Shown here: positions 1 through 6,884 of the stretch, one piece after another
How the letters are laid out: each line of letters begins with the position of its first letter
Numbering within the stretch: position 1 is the first letter of the stretch
Origin: Congregibacter sp.
GTDB lineage: Bacteria; Pseudomonadota; Gammaproteobacteria; Pseudomonadales; Halieaceae
NCBI GenBank assembly: GCA_013911345.1
Contig: JACETJ010000044.1
Location: 1 to 8,708, forward strand
Length of the DNA stretch: 8,708 nt
Direction of reading: 5' to 3'
The notes under the pieces: generated by a model
The model's database searches: none
What the model was told of the DNA's origin: nothing
The model's input: only the letters and a program-made list of their open reading frames with translations
Program-made: the position numbers and the translations under genes

Positions 1-22
1 ACGTCATAGTCCTGCCCCCACC

Positions 23-1315
23 ATGTTCCTGTTTAAGACATCGCAGCATTTGGCGGCCCGGACGGCAGGCGCATCTCCTCGCCCACCGAAAAAGCCTACC
101 CACAGAGCTCGCTGGTTACTGGCGGGGCTGGTATCGCTGTCGCCGGTTATCAGCGCATCGGCTGAATCTCTGCAGGCAGAGACGGTTGAGCCGGATACCG
201 ATGCGGTGTTGGATGACGACGCCTCGGGGGAGTCTTGGTACTACGGCAAAAAAGGTCTGACTTACGATCCGGAGGGCCCCACCAACCTCTGGATTGGACT
301 CCGTTTACAAACCCGGTTCGATGACTACCCCGGGCAAAACCCCAGCGCTGCCGATTTACTTCTCGAACGGGACTCGGAGCTGGATTTGAACCGCGGCCGC
401 CTGAAGGGAGGTGGGCCGCTTGCCGCTGACTGGCTCGATGTGTATTTCGAGTATGACCAGCCCAGCGGTTACCTGCTCGACCTTCGTGCAACGCTGAAGC
501 TGGGCGATCAACTGTTTCTGCGTGTGGGGCAGTGGAAGTCAGAGTACAACCGCGAGCGGATAGATTCCTCGGGCAAGCAACAGATGACCGAGCGATCGAT
601 CTCCAATTACTGGTTTGCGATCGATCGCCAAGCGGGTGTGGGTTTGAATGGCCGGTTTGCCAACGGCACCCGGGCCGACAGCTATTGGTGGCTGGAGTAT
701 CTCTCCGGCGAGGGCCGCGGGGGAGGGTGGCGCTCAGATAGTGGACTCTGGCTCGCGCGCTACCAGTGGAACCCGCAGGGTGAGCCACTGCCGTTTAGTC
801 AAAGTGATCTTAAGCGACGCGAAAAGCTGCTTACCTCGGTCGCGGTTGCCGTGGTGGACGGGAGAACGCCTTACAGCCGGTTCTCCAGTGACGGCGGTGA
901 TCAGCTCCCCGGGATCAATACGGGAGACAACGATCTCACTCAGTTCCTCTTTGAAACGGCCGCGCACTGGCGGGGTATCAGTTGGCAACAGGAGTTCCAC
1001 AGCAAGCGTGTTCGCGACCGTTTGTCTGGCCAAGCCCGGAAGATGGACGGGGGCTACATACAGCTCGGTAGCTTCGTCAGCGAATGGTGGGAGGCGTGGC
1101 CGCGACAGCTTGAGGTGGCGGGGCGCCTCTCTATTGTCGATCCTGACCGAAGCCTTTCAGGCAACACCGAAAAAGAACGAACCCTCGGGCTCAATTGGTT
1201 TTTCAATGGCCATCGTAACAAGCTGACGCTGGATTACTCTTGGCTGGACTTCGAGGATTTCGGCGACAACGCGACCCGGAACCGGCTTAGGCTACAGTGG
1301 GAGCTGTCTCTCTAG
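23..1315 (+). CDS. OprO/OprP-family outer-membrane porin (phosphate-selective porin-like)
   Basis: Predicted outer-membrane beta-barrel of 430 residues, resembling the phosphate-selective porin O/P family. A hydrophobic stretch at residues 31-43 ending in Ala-Ser-Ala suggests signal-peptidase cleavage after about residue 47. An acidic linker (about 48-70) follows, then alternating amphipathic strands rich in Trp, Tyr and Phe to the end. The family-like core at about 165-210 has the order Gly-Gln-Trp-Lys, Arg-Glu-Arg, Thr-Glu-Arg-Ser and Asp-Arg-Gln-Ala-Gly-Val-Gly. The C-terminus (Asn-Arg-Leu-Arg-Leu-Gln-Trp) looks like a final strand but ends in Leu rather than the usual Phe. The start is uncertain: the 30-residue stretch before the signal core is long, no Shine-Dalgarno precedes the ATG, and the frame is open to the window edge. 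The substrate cannot be read from sequence; phosphate or another anion is a family-based guess. It converges on the MscS gene and is not part of that operon. Confidence 0.8.
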   Translation: MFLFKTSQHLAARTAGASPRPPKKPTHRARWLLAGLVSLSPVISASAESLQAETVEPDTDAVLDDDASGESWYYGKKGLTYDPEGPTNLWIGLRLQTRFDDYPGQNPSAADLLLERDSELDLNRGRLKGGGPLAADWLDVYFEYDQPSGYLLDLRATLKLGDQLFLRVGQWKSEYNRERIDSSGKQQMTERSISNYWFAIDRQAGVGLNGRFANGTRADSYWWLEYLSGEGRGGGWRSDSGLWLARYQWNPQGEPLPFSQSDLKRREKLLTSVAVAVVDGRTPYSRFSSDGGDQLPGINTGDNDLTQFLFETAAHWRGISWQQEFHSKRVRDRLSGQARKMDGGYIQLGSFVSEWWEAWPRQLEVAGRLSIVDPDRSLSGNTEKERTLGLNWFFNGHRNKLTLDYSWLDFEDFGDNATRNRLRLQWELSL

Positions 1316-1344
1316 CCTTGGCCCGCAAAACTGGTGTGGCCGCG
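1316..1344. other. Short convergent intergenic gap, no clear terminator
   Basis: These 29 nt separate the stop codons of the plus-strand porin and the minus-strand MscS gene. Two GGCC tetramers are the only inverted match I see, and no stem followed by a U-run is convincing on either strand. Transcripts from both sides probably run into the opposite gene unless Rho or a structure inside coding sequence stops them. Confidence 0.6.
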
Positions 1345-3153
1345 TCAGCTTTTATTTGGGTACTCGAGTGTGCTCTTGAGCCGCTGCTTTTCTTCGTCAG
1401 ATAAATCCGGGAAGGGCAGCCCGTCTCCCTGACGCCATACCTCCAGCTTGGCCTGAACTTCCTCGAGCTTGTCATCACCCGCTTGCTGAAAATCGCGAAT
1501 CTGAAGGACCTGTCCTGGCCCGGAGAATATCGCGCCGTTCTGGTGAACGATCTCAATCACACGCAGATTGAGGTCCTCAGCTACTGCGAGATATTCCTGA
1601 TAATCGCGCGTCATGATACCGGCATCCATTCGGATGACTGCGGTGGCGGCCTCGATGTCAGCCAGTCGAATGCTGATCGTGTCCTGTCGCACCATGGGGT
1701 GGGCCGCAAAGAGGCCGCGGAATTCTCCCAGAATCGCCCTGAGTTGATCGGGTGTGGGCATCTGTAATTCAAGCAGCTTGAAAAACCGGATGCGATCGCG
1801 AACGGAATAGTTTTCGATGTCGGCGGAAGAAAACATTGAATTGGGGACTGTGACCAGCGTGCGATTCTGAGTGCGTAGCGTGACCGATCGCAGACCGATT
1901 TCTTCTACAGAGCCTTTGATATTGCCAAATCGACACCAGTCGCCCGGGCGAATCGGGCGCGCGGTGTAGAGCGTGATGGCGCCGATGACATTCTCCAGCG
2001 TTTTCTGTGCCGCCAACGCGACAGCCAGCGACCCAACCCCCAGGCCGGCTATCAGGGTGGAGACGTTAAACCCGGCCTGGTCCGCCCACATGAGTGCGGC
2101 GGTGGTCGCAATCACAATGCGCACGATAACCACCACTGGCTTGATCAGCGCGACGTATTCGATATCGCCCTGCAGTTCGAGCTGGCGGATCTTGAAGTCG
2201 CGATAAAGATTCAGCAGCCCGAAGGCAAGGATGACTGCCACAAGATATTCGAGTGGCGAAGAATGCAGATAGGCCTTGGCAATCACCGACAGGCCCAGAT
2301 TGGCGATCACGACTCGGATCAACAGCACATACAAAATCAATCTGAGCGGCACGCGAAGGAATCGACTGAGCGCATGCTGCCAGGGATTGGTAAAGCGCCC
2401 CCCCAATCTCGCGATTGCCAGGCTTATCCACCCAGTGACGAGCCAGCCTGCGATGACAGTGAAAAGCAGTATGGCGACCTGGAAGTTCCCCATGCCCAGA
2501 ATGTAGAACTCGGGCAGCAATTGAGACAGCCAAACGTTGAAGTCGCTATAGCCCAGCTCATCCCACATGTCGGGGATGCGCACCACGGACTCATTGGCGA
2601 CGCGCCAGACCATGGAGCCATCGGTATCCTGAATGCGCCGCAGATAAACGGGTATGACCTCTTCTGACAGACTGACCGCTCCGAACTGCTCAAGATCGGC
2701 GGGCAGGCCGTCATCGAGAGTGCCCATGGGATCGCTGCTGATTCGGCTAAGGTCGAGAACATTTTGCTGTGCGAATACAAACAGCAGGCCCCGGGCCACA
2801 TTGACCGGAGAGACCTCTTCGAGTGACTCGGGTAGGTAGCGCAGATCGAGGTAGAGCGCCGCACTCTCCGGATCGCCCACTCGAAAAGCGCTGTATAGCG
2901 CTACCAGTGCCTGCTGGGGCGTTTGCGCTTGCCCCGGCTGAAATGCCGACAGCACGGTCGCCTCATACGTCTCATTGAGTTCCTGAGAGCGCGCCAGCAA
3001 CTCAGCGGCGGTTAGCTCACGCTCTTCCTCCATCTTTGCGCTGGCCGCAATGACCGACTTGTCGGTATCGACGCTCGCCCAAGTCGCGACGGATGCGACT
3101 AGTCCCAGCAGCACCGCCATCAGCACCTTTAGACTTTTCTCCTGCCATCGCAT
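1345..3153 (-). CDS. MscS-family mechanosensitive ion channel with periplasmic N-terminal domain
   Basis: Inner-membrane channel of 602 residues, expected to open under membrane tension and release solutes on hypo-osmotic shock. Numbering from the ATG: signal-peptide-like segment at about 6-26; periplasmic domain at about 40-215; hydrophobic segments near 222-248, 268-287, 302-316 and 335-356; pore helix near 364-396, rich in Gly and Ala (Gly-Leu-Gly-Val-Gly-Ser, then Ala-Ala-Gln-Lys-Thr-Leu-Glu-Asn); MscS beta domain near 398-450 (Arg-Pro-Gly-Asp, Val-Pro-Asn-Ser); cytoplasmic alpha/beta domain to about 560; charged tail. It is about twice the length of E. coli MscS (286 residues). The N-terminal domain has Gly-Asp-x-x-x-Ala-Ala-x-Tyr-Leu-Asp-Leu and Leu-Asp-Asp-Gly-Leu-Pro, which I recall from other long MscS homologues. 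The ATG is preferred over the TTG at 3157-3159 because GGAGGA lies 6 nt before it. It begins 2 nt after tatC, so it is probably co-transcribed and coupled. Confidence 0.88.
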   Translation of the reverse strand: MRWQEKSLKVLMAVLLGLVASVATWASVDTDKSVIAASAKMEEERELTAAELLARSQELNETYEATVLSAFQPGQAQTPQQALVALYSAFRVGDPESAALYLDLRYLPESLEEVSPVNVARGLLFVFAQQNVLDLSRISSDPMGTLDDGLPADLEQFGAVSLSEEVIPVYLRRIQDTDGSMVWRVANESVVRIPDMWDELGYSDFNVWLSQLLPEFYILGMGNFQVAILLFTVIAGWLVTGWISLAIARLGGRFTNPWQHALSRFLRVPLRLILYVLLIRVVIANLGLSVIAKAYLHSSPLEYLVAVILAFGLLNLYRDFKIRQLELQGDIEYVALIKPVVVIVRIVIATTAALMWADQAGFNVSTLIAGLGVGSLAVALAAQKTLENVIGAITLYTARPIRPGDWCRFGNIKGSVEEIGLRSVTLRTQNRTLVTVPNSMFSSADIENYSVRDRIRFFKLLELQMPTPDQLRAILGEFRGLFAAHPMVRQDTISIRLADIEAATAVIRMDAGIMTRDYQEYLAVAEDLNLRVIEIVHQNGAIFSGPGQVLQIRDFQQAGDDKLEEVQAKLEVWRQGDGLPFPDLSDEEKQRLKSTLEYPNKS

Positions 3154-3155
3154 GC

Positions 3156-3920
3156 TCAATCCTCCGCCGGCGAGTTCGCCGTCTGGGTTTTGGGTTCGAG
3201 TAGTCTGCCGAAAAACACGCCGAGCTCAAAGAGCAGCCACATGGGAATCGCCAGCAACGACTGGGAGATCACATCGGGTGGCGTGAGCAGCATGCCAAAA
3301 ATAAAGCAGCCTACGATGATGTAGGGGCGCTTTTTGGCGAGGGCATCGGGACTCGTGACTCCGGTCCAGATCAGAATGACTGCGGCGATAGGCATCTCGA
3401 ACGCGATACCGAAAGCCAGAAACAGCTTGAGTACAAAATCGAGATAGCTGTTGATATCTGTCATCACCTGCACGTTCTCTGGCCCCACACTAGTGAAGAA
3501 CGCAAAAATGAGCGGGAACACCACGAAGTAGGCGAAGGCCGCGCCCGCGTAGAACAGCAGCACGCTGGAAGCGAGTAACGGCACCGCGATACGCTTTTCC
3601 TTCTTATAAAGCCCCGGCGCTATGAATCCCCAGATCTGGTAAAGAATGACGGGTATCGCCATAAAAATGGCCAGCACCAGAGTGAGCTTGAAAGGGGTGA
3701 GAAAGGGTGACGCAACGCCGGTGGCGATCATGGTCGAGCCCTCCGGCATAAGGTCTCGAAGCGGGGCCGAGACAAAGCCGTAGATCTCGTTGGCAAACGG
3801 GAACAGGACGATAAACCCAACGAGAATCGCGAGAACCGCCCGCAAAAGCCGGTCGCGCAGCTCTGTTAGATGCGCCACCAGTGACATGGGGGGGTCGTCG
3901 TGTTGGGTCTGCTCGGTCAT
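3156..3920 (-). CDS. tatC: Sec-independent protein translocase subunit TatC
   Basis: TatC is the six-helix inner-membrane receptor that binds the twin-arginine signal peptide and, with TatB and TatA, moves folded proteins to the periplasm. The 254-residue product is close to E. coli TatC (258). Key positions are present: the N-terminal His-Leu-Thr-Glu-Leu-Arg with Glu20 (E. coli Glu15), Phe99 in the first cytoplasmic loop followed by Glu108 (E. coli Glu103), Phe-Glu-Met-Pro with Glu175 (E. coli Glu170), and Thr-Pro-Pro-Asp with Asp216 (E. coli Asp211). Hydrophobic helices are visible near 26-44, 76-95, 113-136, 160-185, 199-212 and 220-236. The ATG overlaps the tatB stop by 4 nt (ATGA), and its own Shine-Dalgarno is poor, so it probably depends on translational coupling with tatB. 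Confidence 0.98.
   Translation of the reverse strand: MTEQTQHDDPPMSLVAHLTELRDRLLRAVLAILVGFIVLFPFANEIYGFVSAPLRDLMPEGSTMIATGVASPFLTPFKLTLVLAIFMAIPVILYQIWGFIAPGLYKKEKRIAVPLLASSVLLFYAGAAFAYFVVFPLIFAFFTSVGPENVQVMTDINSYLDFVLKLFLAFGIAFEMPIAAVILIWTGVTSPDALAKKRPYIIVGCFIFGMLLTPPDVISQSLLAIPMWLLFELGVFFGRLLEPKTQTANSPAED
3160..3165 (-). promoter_or_regulatory. Shine-Dalgarno site of the MscS gene (decides its start)
   Basis: The minus strand reads GGAGGA here, inside the last codons of tatC. It lies 6 nt before the ATG at 3151-3153, which is good spacing, but directly abuts the TTG at 3157-3159, where a ribosome could not use it. It is one of the two strongest sites in the window. Confidence 0.8.
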
Positions 3921-4312
3921 GCGGTCTTTGGCGGGGAGCGGTTGTCGTCCTGCGCTGCGTCAGCTTCGGTCGACGCGGCTGCAGTGGCCGAAGACAACTG
4001 GTCAGTCTTGGGCGAGGCGGGTTGCAACGATTCTCTGGCCTCGCTGCTGAGTGACTCAATCTCACGTTCCACCGACCGGGTGGTGTCGTGCACCTGCCGC
4101 TCAAGTTGTTCCGACTCCTCCTTGAGCTTCTGCAAGACTTCGTCGTTGTGGAGCTCGCGCCGGACCTCGGTGCGGATTTGGTCAAAGCTGCGGCGAAAAC
4201 GATTGACCCACGCCAGCACGGTACGCACGGCACCGGGCAACTGCTCGGGCCCTACGACTAACAGGCCTACGACGCCTATCAGCAAAAGCTCGGCAAAGCC
4301 GATATCAAACAC
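3917..4312 (-). CDS. tatB: Sec-independent protein translocase subunit TatB
   Basis: TatB partners TatC in the signal-peptide receptor complex of the twin-arginine pathway. It has one N-terminal membrane helix (about residues 6-21) beginning Met-Phe-Asp-Ile-Gly-Phe-Ala-Glu, with the conserved Glu8, then the hinge Gly-Pro-Glu-Gln-Leu-Pro. An amphipathic helix runs over about 27-50, a charged helical region likely to coil spans about 50-95, and the tail is polar and low-complexity, rich in Ala, Ser and Asp. At 131 residues it is shorter than E. coli TatB (171), the difference lying in the variable tail. Translation starts at GTG (4310-4312), which fixes the canonical N-terminus. GGAG lies 9 nt upstream in the 15-nt gap after tatA. 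The stop overlaps the tatC start. Confidence 0.97.
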   Translation of the reverse strand: MFDIGFAELLLIGVVGLLVVGPEQLPGAVRTVLAWVNRFRRSFDQIRTEVRRELHNDEVLQKLKEESEQLERQVHDTTRSVEREIESLSSEARESLQPASPKTDQLSSATAAASTEADAAQDDNRSPPKTA

Positions 4313-4321
4313 TGTGAACTG

Positions 4322-4325
4322 CTCC
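4322..4325 (-). promoter_or_regulatory. Shine-Dalgarno site of tatB (supports its GTG start)
   Basis: GGAG on the minus strand, 9 nt before the GTG at 4310-4312 and 2 nt after the tatA stop codon. It supports the non-ATG start that gives the conserved TatB N-terminus. Confidence 0.65.
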
Positions 4326-4327
4326 GA

Positions 4328-4540
4328 TTATGTTGCCGGTTTGTCGGAGTCGCTCTCTTCTCGCGACGCGGGATTGCTCTCGCCGCTGTCGCTCTCGTCT
4401 TTGCTCATGCTGTTGCGAAAGCCTTTGATAGCACTGCCCAAATCGCCACCCAGGTTCCGTAACCGAGATGTGCCAAACACCATGACGATAATGGCGAGAA
4501 TAATCAGGAGCTGCCAGATGCTGATTCCACCTAGACCCAT
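4328..4540 (-). CDS. tatA: Sec-independent protein translocase subunit TatA
   Basis: TatA oligomerises at the TatBC receptor to form or weaken the membrane passage for folded twin-arginine substrates. The product is 70 residues: a short polar start (Gly-Gly-Ile-Ser-Ile-Trp-Gln), one membrane helix over about 8-22, the Phe-Gly-Thr hinge at 22-24, an amphipathic helix (about 25-45, including [10 protein letters not shown]), and an acidic Ser/Asp/Glu-rich tail. E. coli TatA has 89 residues; the tail is the variable part. It is distinguished from TatB by Ile-Ser-Ile-Trp-Gln and Phe-Gly-Thr in place of Phe-Asp-Ile-Gly-Phe and Gly-Pro. A very strong ribosome-binding site precedes the ATG, fitting the high TatA:TatBC ratio known from E. 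coli. It starts 11 nt after hisE. Confidence 0.97.
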   Translation of the reverse strand: MGLGGISIWQLLIILAIIVMVFGTSRLRNLGGDLGSAIKGFRNSMSKDESDSGESNPASREESDSDKPAT

Positions 4541-4547
4541 AGTCGCT

Positions 4548-4553
4548 CTCCTT
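4548..4553 (-). promoter_or_regulatory. Strong Shine-Dalgarno site of tatA, overlapping the hisE stop
   Basis: AAGGAG on the minus strand, 7 nt before the tatA ATG. Its first two bases are part of the hisE TAA stop codon (4552-4554), so ribosomes ending hisE translation uncover or compete for the site. Together with the MscS site it is the strongest ribosome-binding sequence I see here. Confidence 0.8.
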
Positions 4554-4911
4554 ATAGTGAAGCGTCTTCCGAAGCCGCATTATGGCCTTTTCGGGCGGCT
4601 TTTTCTGCCAATCCCGACAGCCCCATGCGTGCATCGAGCACTTTGAGCACGTCGGTGTGATCGAGTTCGAGATGCGCGAGCATGACCATTGTATGAAACC
4701 AGAGGTCGGCCACTTCGTTCACCAGGGCCTCTGAATCGCCACTTTCTGAAGCGTCTTTCGCGGCGAGAATGACCTCTGTTGCTTCTTCGCCGACTTTCTC
4801 GAGGATCTTGTTGAGCCCCTCGGCGTTGAGCGAGGCGACATAGGAACTGTCGGGGGACGCATTCTTGCGTTCCGCCAGCACTTTATCCAGTGCCGTCAGT
4901 AAGTCGTCCAT
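4552..4911 (-). CDS. hisE: Phosphoribosyl-ATP pyrophosphohydrolase
   Basis: HisE removes pyrophosphate from phosphoribosyl-ATP to give phosphoribosyl-AMP, the second step of histidine biosynthesis, in the cytoplasm. The 119-residue product fits the stand-alone all-alpha family (MazG-like fold). Metal-binding residues are visible in Lys-Val-Gly-Glu-Glu-Ala-Thr-Glu (about 40-47) and Asn-Glu-Val-Ala-Asp-Leu-Trp-Phe-His (about 65-73). In E. coli this activity is the C-terminal half of the fused HisIE protein; here it is separate from hisI, as in Pseudomonas. The ATG directly follows the hisI TGA with no base between, and GAGGA lies 7 nt upstream inside hisI (4919-4923), so the two enzymes of consecutive steps are probably translated together. 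Confidence 0.96.
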   Translation of the reverse strand: MDDLLTALDKVLAERKNASPDSSYVASLNAEGLNKILEKVGEEATEVILAAKDASESGDSEALVNEVADLWFHTMVMLAHLELDHTDVLKVLDARMGLSGLAEKAARKGHNAASEDASL

Positions 4912-5286
4912 TCAGTCGTCCTCGCTTAACTGCCATGTGCCGTCACTGGGTCGGTAGAAAAAGCAGGTGCGACGTCCTGTGTGGCAGGCGCCCGCGCCAT
5001 GCTGCTTTACTTGCAACAGCAGCGTGTCGCCGTCGCAGTCCAGGCGTGCCCCCACGAGAGCCTGGGTATTGCCAGAGGTGGCGCCTTTGCGCCACAGCGC
5101 CTGTCGGGAGCGCGACCAGTACACGACTTCACCGCCGGTAAGGGTCAGCTCCAGTGCCTCGGCGTTCATCCATGCCAGCATCAGGACTTCGCCGGTATCG
5201 GCCTCTTGGGCAATTACTGGAATGAGTCCCTGCTCATTCCAATGGGGGGAGAGGGTGGCGGGGGTGGTTGTTGAAGCTTCTGTCAT
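4912..5286 (-). CDS. hisI: Phosphoribosyl-AMP cyclohydrolase
   Basis: HisI opens the adenine ring of phosphoribosyl-AMP, the third step of histidine biosynthesis. The 124-residue product carries all the family landmarks: Gly-Leu-Ile-Pro-Val-Ile-Ala-Gln near 20-27; Ser-Arg-Ser-Arg-Gln-x-Leu-Trp-x-Lys-Gly-x-Thr-Ser-Gly-Asn at 58-73; Asp83, Asp85 and Asp87 for magnesium; and Cys84, Cys101 and Cys108 for zinc, the last two in Cys-His-Thr-Gly-Arg-Arg-Thr-Cys. The homodimer binds zinc with cysteines from both subunits in characterised relatives. The start is the ATG at 5284-5286. I see no clear Shine-Dalgarno before it, which is unusual in this operon; the upstream 32-nt gap contains a palindrome instead. 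The first 13 residues are a variable polar extension. Confidence 0.96.
   Translation of the reverse strand: MTEASTTTPATLSPHWNEQGLIPVIAQEADTGEVLMLAWMNAEALELTLTGGEVVYWSRSRQALWRKGATSGNTQALVGARLDCDGDTLLLQVKQHGAGACHTGRRTCFFYRPSDGTWQLSEDD
4919..4923 (-). promoter_or_regulatory. Shine-Dalgarno site of hisE inside hisI
   Basis: GAGGA on the minus strand within the final hisI codons, 7 nt before the hisE ATG. It supports that start in a junction where stop and start codons abut exactly. Confidence 0.6.
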
Positions 5287-5302
5287 TGCAACAGTATGCC
5301 AG

Positions 5303-5317
5303 AGCCGTATTACGGCT
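5303..5317. repeat. 15-nt palindrome in the ubiB-hisI gap
   Basis: A perfect inverted repeat of 7-nt arms around one central base: AGCCGTA, T, TACGGCT on the plus strand. It starts one base after the ubiB stop codon on the minus strand. In RNA it could form a 5-6 bp stem with a 3-5 nt loop. No U-run follows, so it is not an intrinsic terminator. It could be an RNA processing or stability element, an operator, or chance. Confidence 0.55.
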
Positions 5318-5318
5318 G

Positions 5319-6884
5319 TTACCGGTTACCGAGGAAGAGAGCCGCTAACAGGCACCCGGACCCCACTACCAACCATCCGGTGCCGCTCGCACCGGCAATG
5401 CCAATACCCAGTGCCAGAGCCCCCAGCGATGCGAGAGGCAAAATCCAGTTTGATGTGGTGGTTTTTGGGGGTTTGACGGGGGGCGTCTGCCGAAGGCGGT
5501 TGAGTATCAGATCAGGGAGTAGGGGCAGGGTCTCCAGCAGCGCTGGCGCGTCCTGTTGCAGCCGCTGGCCTACGTTTTGAAGCGAGTAGCGATCAGCAAT
5601 CCATTGCTCCAGAAACGGCTTCGCGGTGTCCCACAGGTTCAGTTCTGGATAAAGCTCGCGTCCAAGGCCCTCGATGTTCAGCAGGGTTTTCTGCAGTAGC
5701 ACCAACTGAGGCTGCACCTGCATATCGAACTGCCCCGCCGTTCGGAACAGCGTGACCAGCATGTGCCCAAAGGAAATGTCGGATAGTGGCCGCTCGAAAA
5801 CTGGTTCGCACAGTGTTCTCAGAGCGGACTCGAATTCGGCGATTGAGGTATCTGGGGGTACCCAGCCACACTCGACGTGCAGTTTGGCGCAGAGTCGGTA
5901 GTCCTGCTGGAAAATGGCCAGCAGATTGCGCGCGAGGTAATACAAATCCTGCTCGTCTATCTGACCAACAATCGCACAGTCGACCGCCATGTAGCGCGGA
6001 TCATCAGGTTTGGTGCAGTCGACGAAGATGTTGCCCGGGTGCATGTCGGCGTGGAAAAAGCTGTCGCGAAATACCTGAGTGAAGAAAATCTCCACGCCCC
6101 GCTCGGCCAGTAGCTTGATATCGACCTGCTTGTTTTGAAGCGTCTCGATATCGCTGACCGGCACGCCGTAAATCCGCTCACTGACCATCACCTGTTCACA
6201 GGTCAGGGGCCAGTGCACCTCGGGTACGTAGACCAGGTCGCCGGCCTTGAAATGCCGCCTGAGCTGCGAAGCGTTGGCCGCTTCGCGCTGCAGGTCCAGT
6301 TCGCCATGAATGATGCGGTCGTATTCAGCCACGACTTCGACAGGCCTGAGGCGTCGACCGCTGTGTGACCATCGGGCCAGCAGCCGTGCGACATGCCGGA
6401 GCAATCGCAGATCCTGATCAATGGTTTTTTCTATGCCCGGTCTCAGCACCTTGACCACCACATCGCTGCCATCGGGCAAGCGTGCACCATGTACCTGTGC
6501 TACCGACGCTGCTGCCAGCGGGTTGGCGTCGAATTCGGCGAAGCAGTCGCTCAACGGTTTACCCAGTGCTGCTTCAATACGTTGTATGGCTTCTTTTGCG
6601 GGAAAAGGCGGCACCTGATCCTGCAGTAAAGCCAGTTCATCCGCGATGTCGTGAGGTAAAAGGTCTCTTCGGGTCGAGAGTAGCTGACCGAACTTGATGA
6701 ATACGGGTCCCAGATCTTCCAATGCCCGCCGGAGACGTTCGCCCCGTGGAGTAGTCACAGGCACCGATAGGACTGGAAAGACTTTCAAGAGTAATGAGAA
6801 CAGTCTTGGGCGCTGTTTCTCGGGTAGCAATTGGTCCAGTCGATACCGCGCCACGGCTCGGTAAAGGGCGATCACGCGGCTCAT
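5319..6884 (-). CDS. ubiB: UbiB, atypical ABC1/ADCK-family kinase-like ATPase for ubiquinone biosynthesis
   Basis: UbiB is a membrane-bound protein-kinase-like ATPase needed for ubiquinone biosynthesis, thought to help present lipid intermediates to the Ubi enzymes. The 521 residues include the family's Lys-Phe-Gly-Gln motif (64-67), the Ala-rich nucleotide loop (Ala-Ala-Ala-Ser-Val-Ala-Gln-Val-His, 124-132), the ATP-binding Lys145, Glu-Leu-Asp-Leu-x-x-Glu-Ala-Ala-Asn (195-204), the catalytic-loop equivalent His-Ala-Asp-Met-His-Pro-Gly-Asn (278-285), and the metal-binding Asp302. The segment at 302-304 is Asp-Cys-Ala, where I recall Asp-Cys-Gly in gammaproteobacterial UbiB and Asp-Phe-Gly in ordinary kinases. 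Two C-terminal hydrophobic helices (about 479-499 and 503-518) are the expected membrane anchor. Its length is near that of E. coli UbiB (546). The ATG overlaps the ubiJ stop by 4 nt, with a weak Shine-Dalgarno. Confidence 0.97.
   Translation of the reverse strand: MSRVIALYRAVARYRLDQLLPEKQRPRLFSLLLKVFPVLSVPVTTPRGERLRRALEDLGPVFIKFGQLLSTRRDLLPHDIADELALLQDQVPPFPAKEAIQRIEAALGKPLSDCFAEFDANPLAAASVAQVHGARLPDGSDVVVKVLRPGIEKTIDQDLRLLRHVARLLARWSHSGRRLRPVEVVAEYDRIIHGELDLQREAANASQLRRHFKAGDLVYVPEVHWPLTCEQVMVSERIYGVPVSDIETLQNKQVDIKLLAERGVEIFFTQVFRDSFFHADMHPGNIFVDCTKPDDPRYMAVDCAIVGQIDEQDLYYLARNLLAIFQQDYRLCAKLHVECGWVPPDTSIAEFESALRTLCEPVFERPLSDISFGHMLVTLFRTAGQFDMQVQPQLVLLQKTLLNIEGLGRELYPELNLWDTAKPFLEQWIADRYSLQNVGQRLQQDAPALLETLPLLPDLILNRLRQTPPVKPPKTTTSNWILPLASLGALALGIGIAGASGTGWLVVGSGCLLAALFLGNR

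Noticed and set aside
150..788. Minus-strand open frame of 212 codons inside the porin gene
   Set aside because: Arg-, Pro- and His-rich low-complexity translation typical of the antisense of a GC-rich gene; the plus-strand frame has a signal peptide and porin motifs.
648..1226. Plus-strand frame of 192 codons overlapping the porin in another frame
   Set aside because: Shadow frame with no recognisable domain; the porin frame is continuous across it.
2066..2864. Several alternative minus-strand frames inside the MscS gene
   Set aside because: Out-of-frame readings of a gene whose own frame has a continuous channel fold; no frameshift is needed to explain it.
3604..4233. Minus-strand frame of 209 codons across tatC and tatB
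   Set aside because: Runs out of frame through two clearly identified Tat genes and is Arg/Pro-rich, as expected of a shadow.
3900..4646. Plus-strand open frame of 248 codons antisense to tatB and tatA
   Set aside because: It lies across well-identified minus-strand genes, is rich in Ser and Arg, matches no family I recognise, and begins in the tatC-tatB junction.
5303..5317. Intrinsic terminator after ubiB
   Set aside because: The stem is short and followed by CTGGCATACTG on the minus strand, with no U-run.
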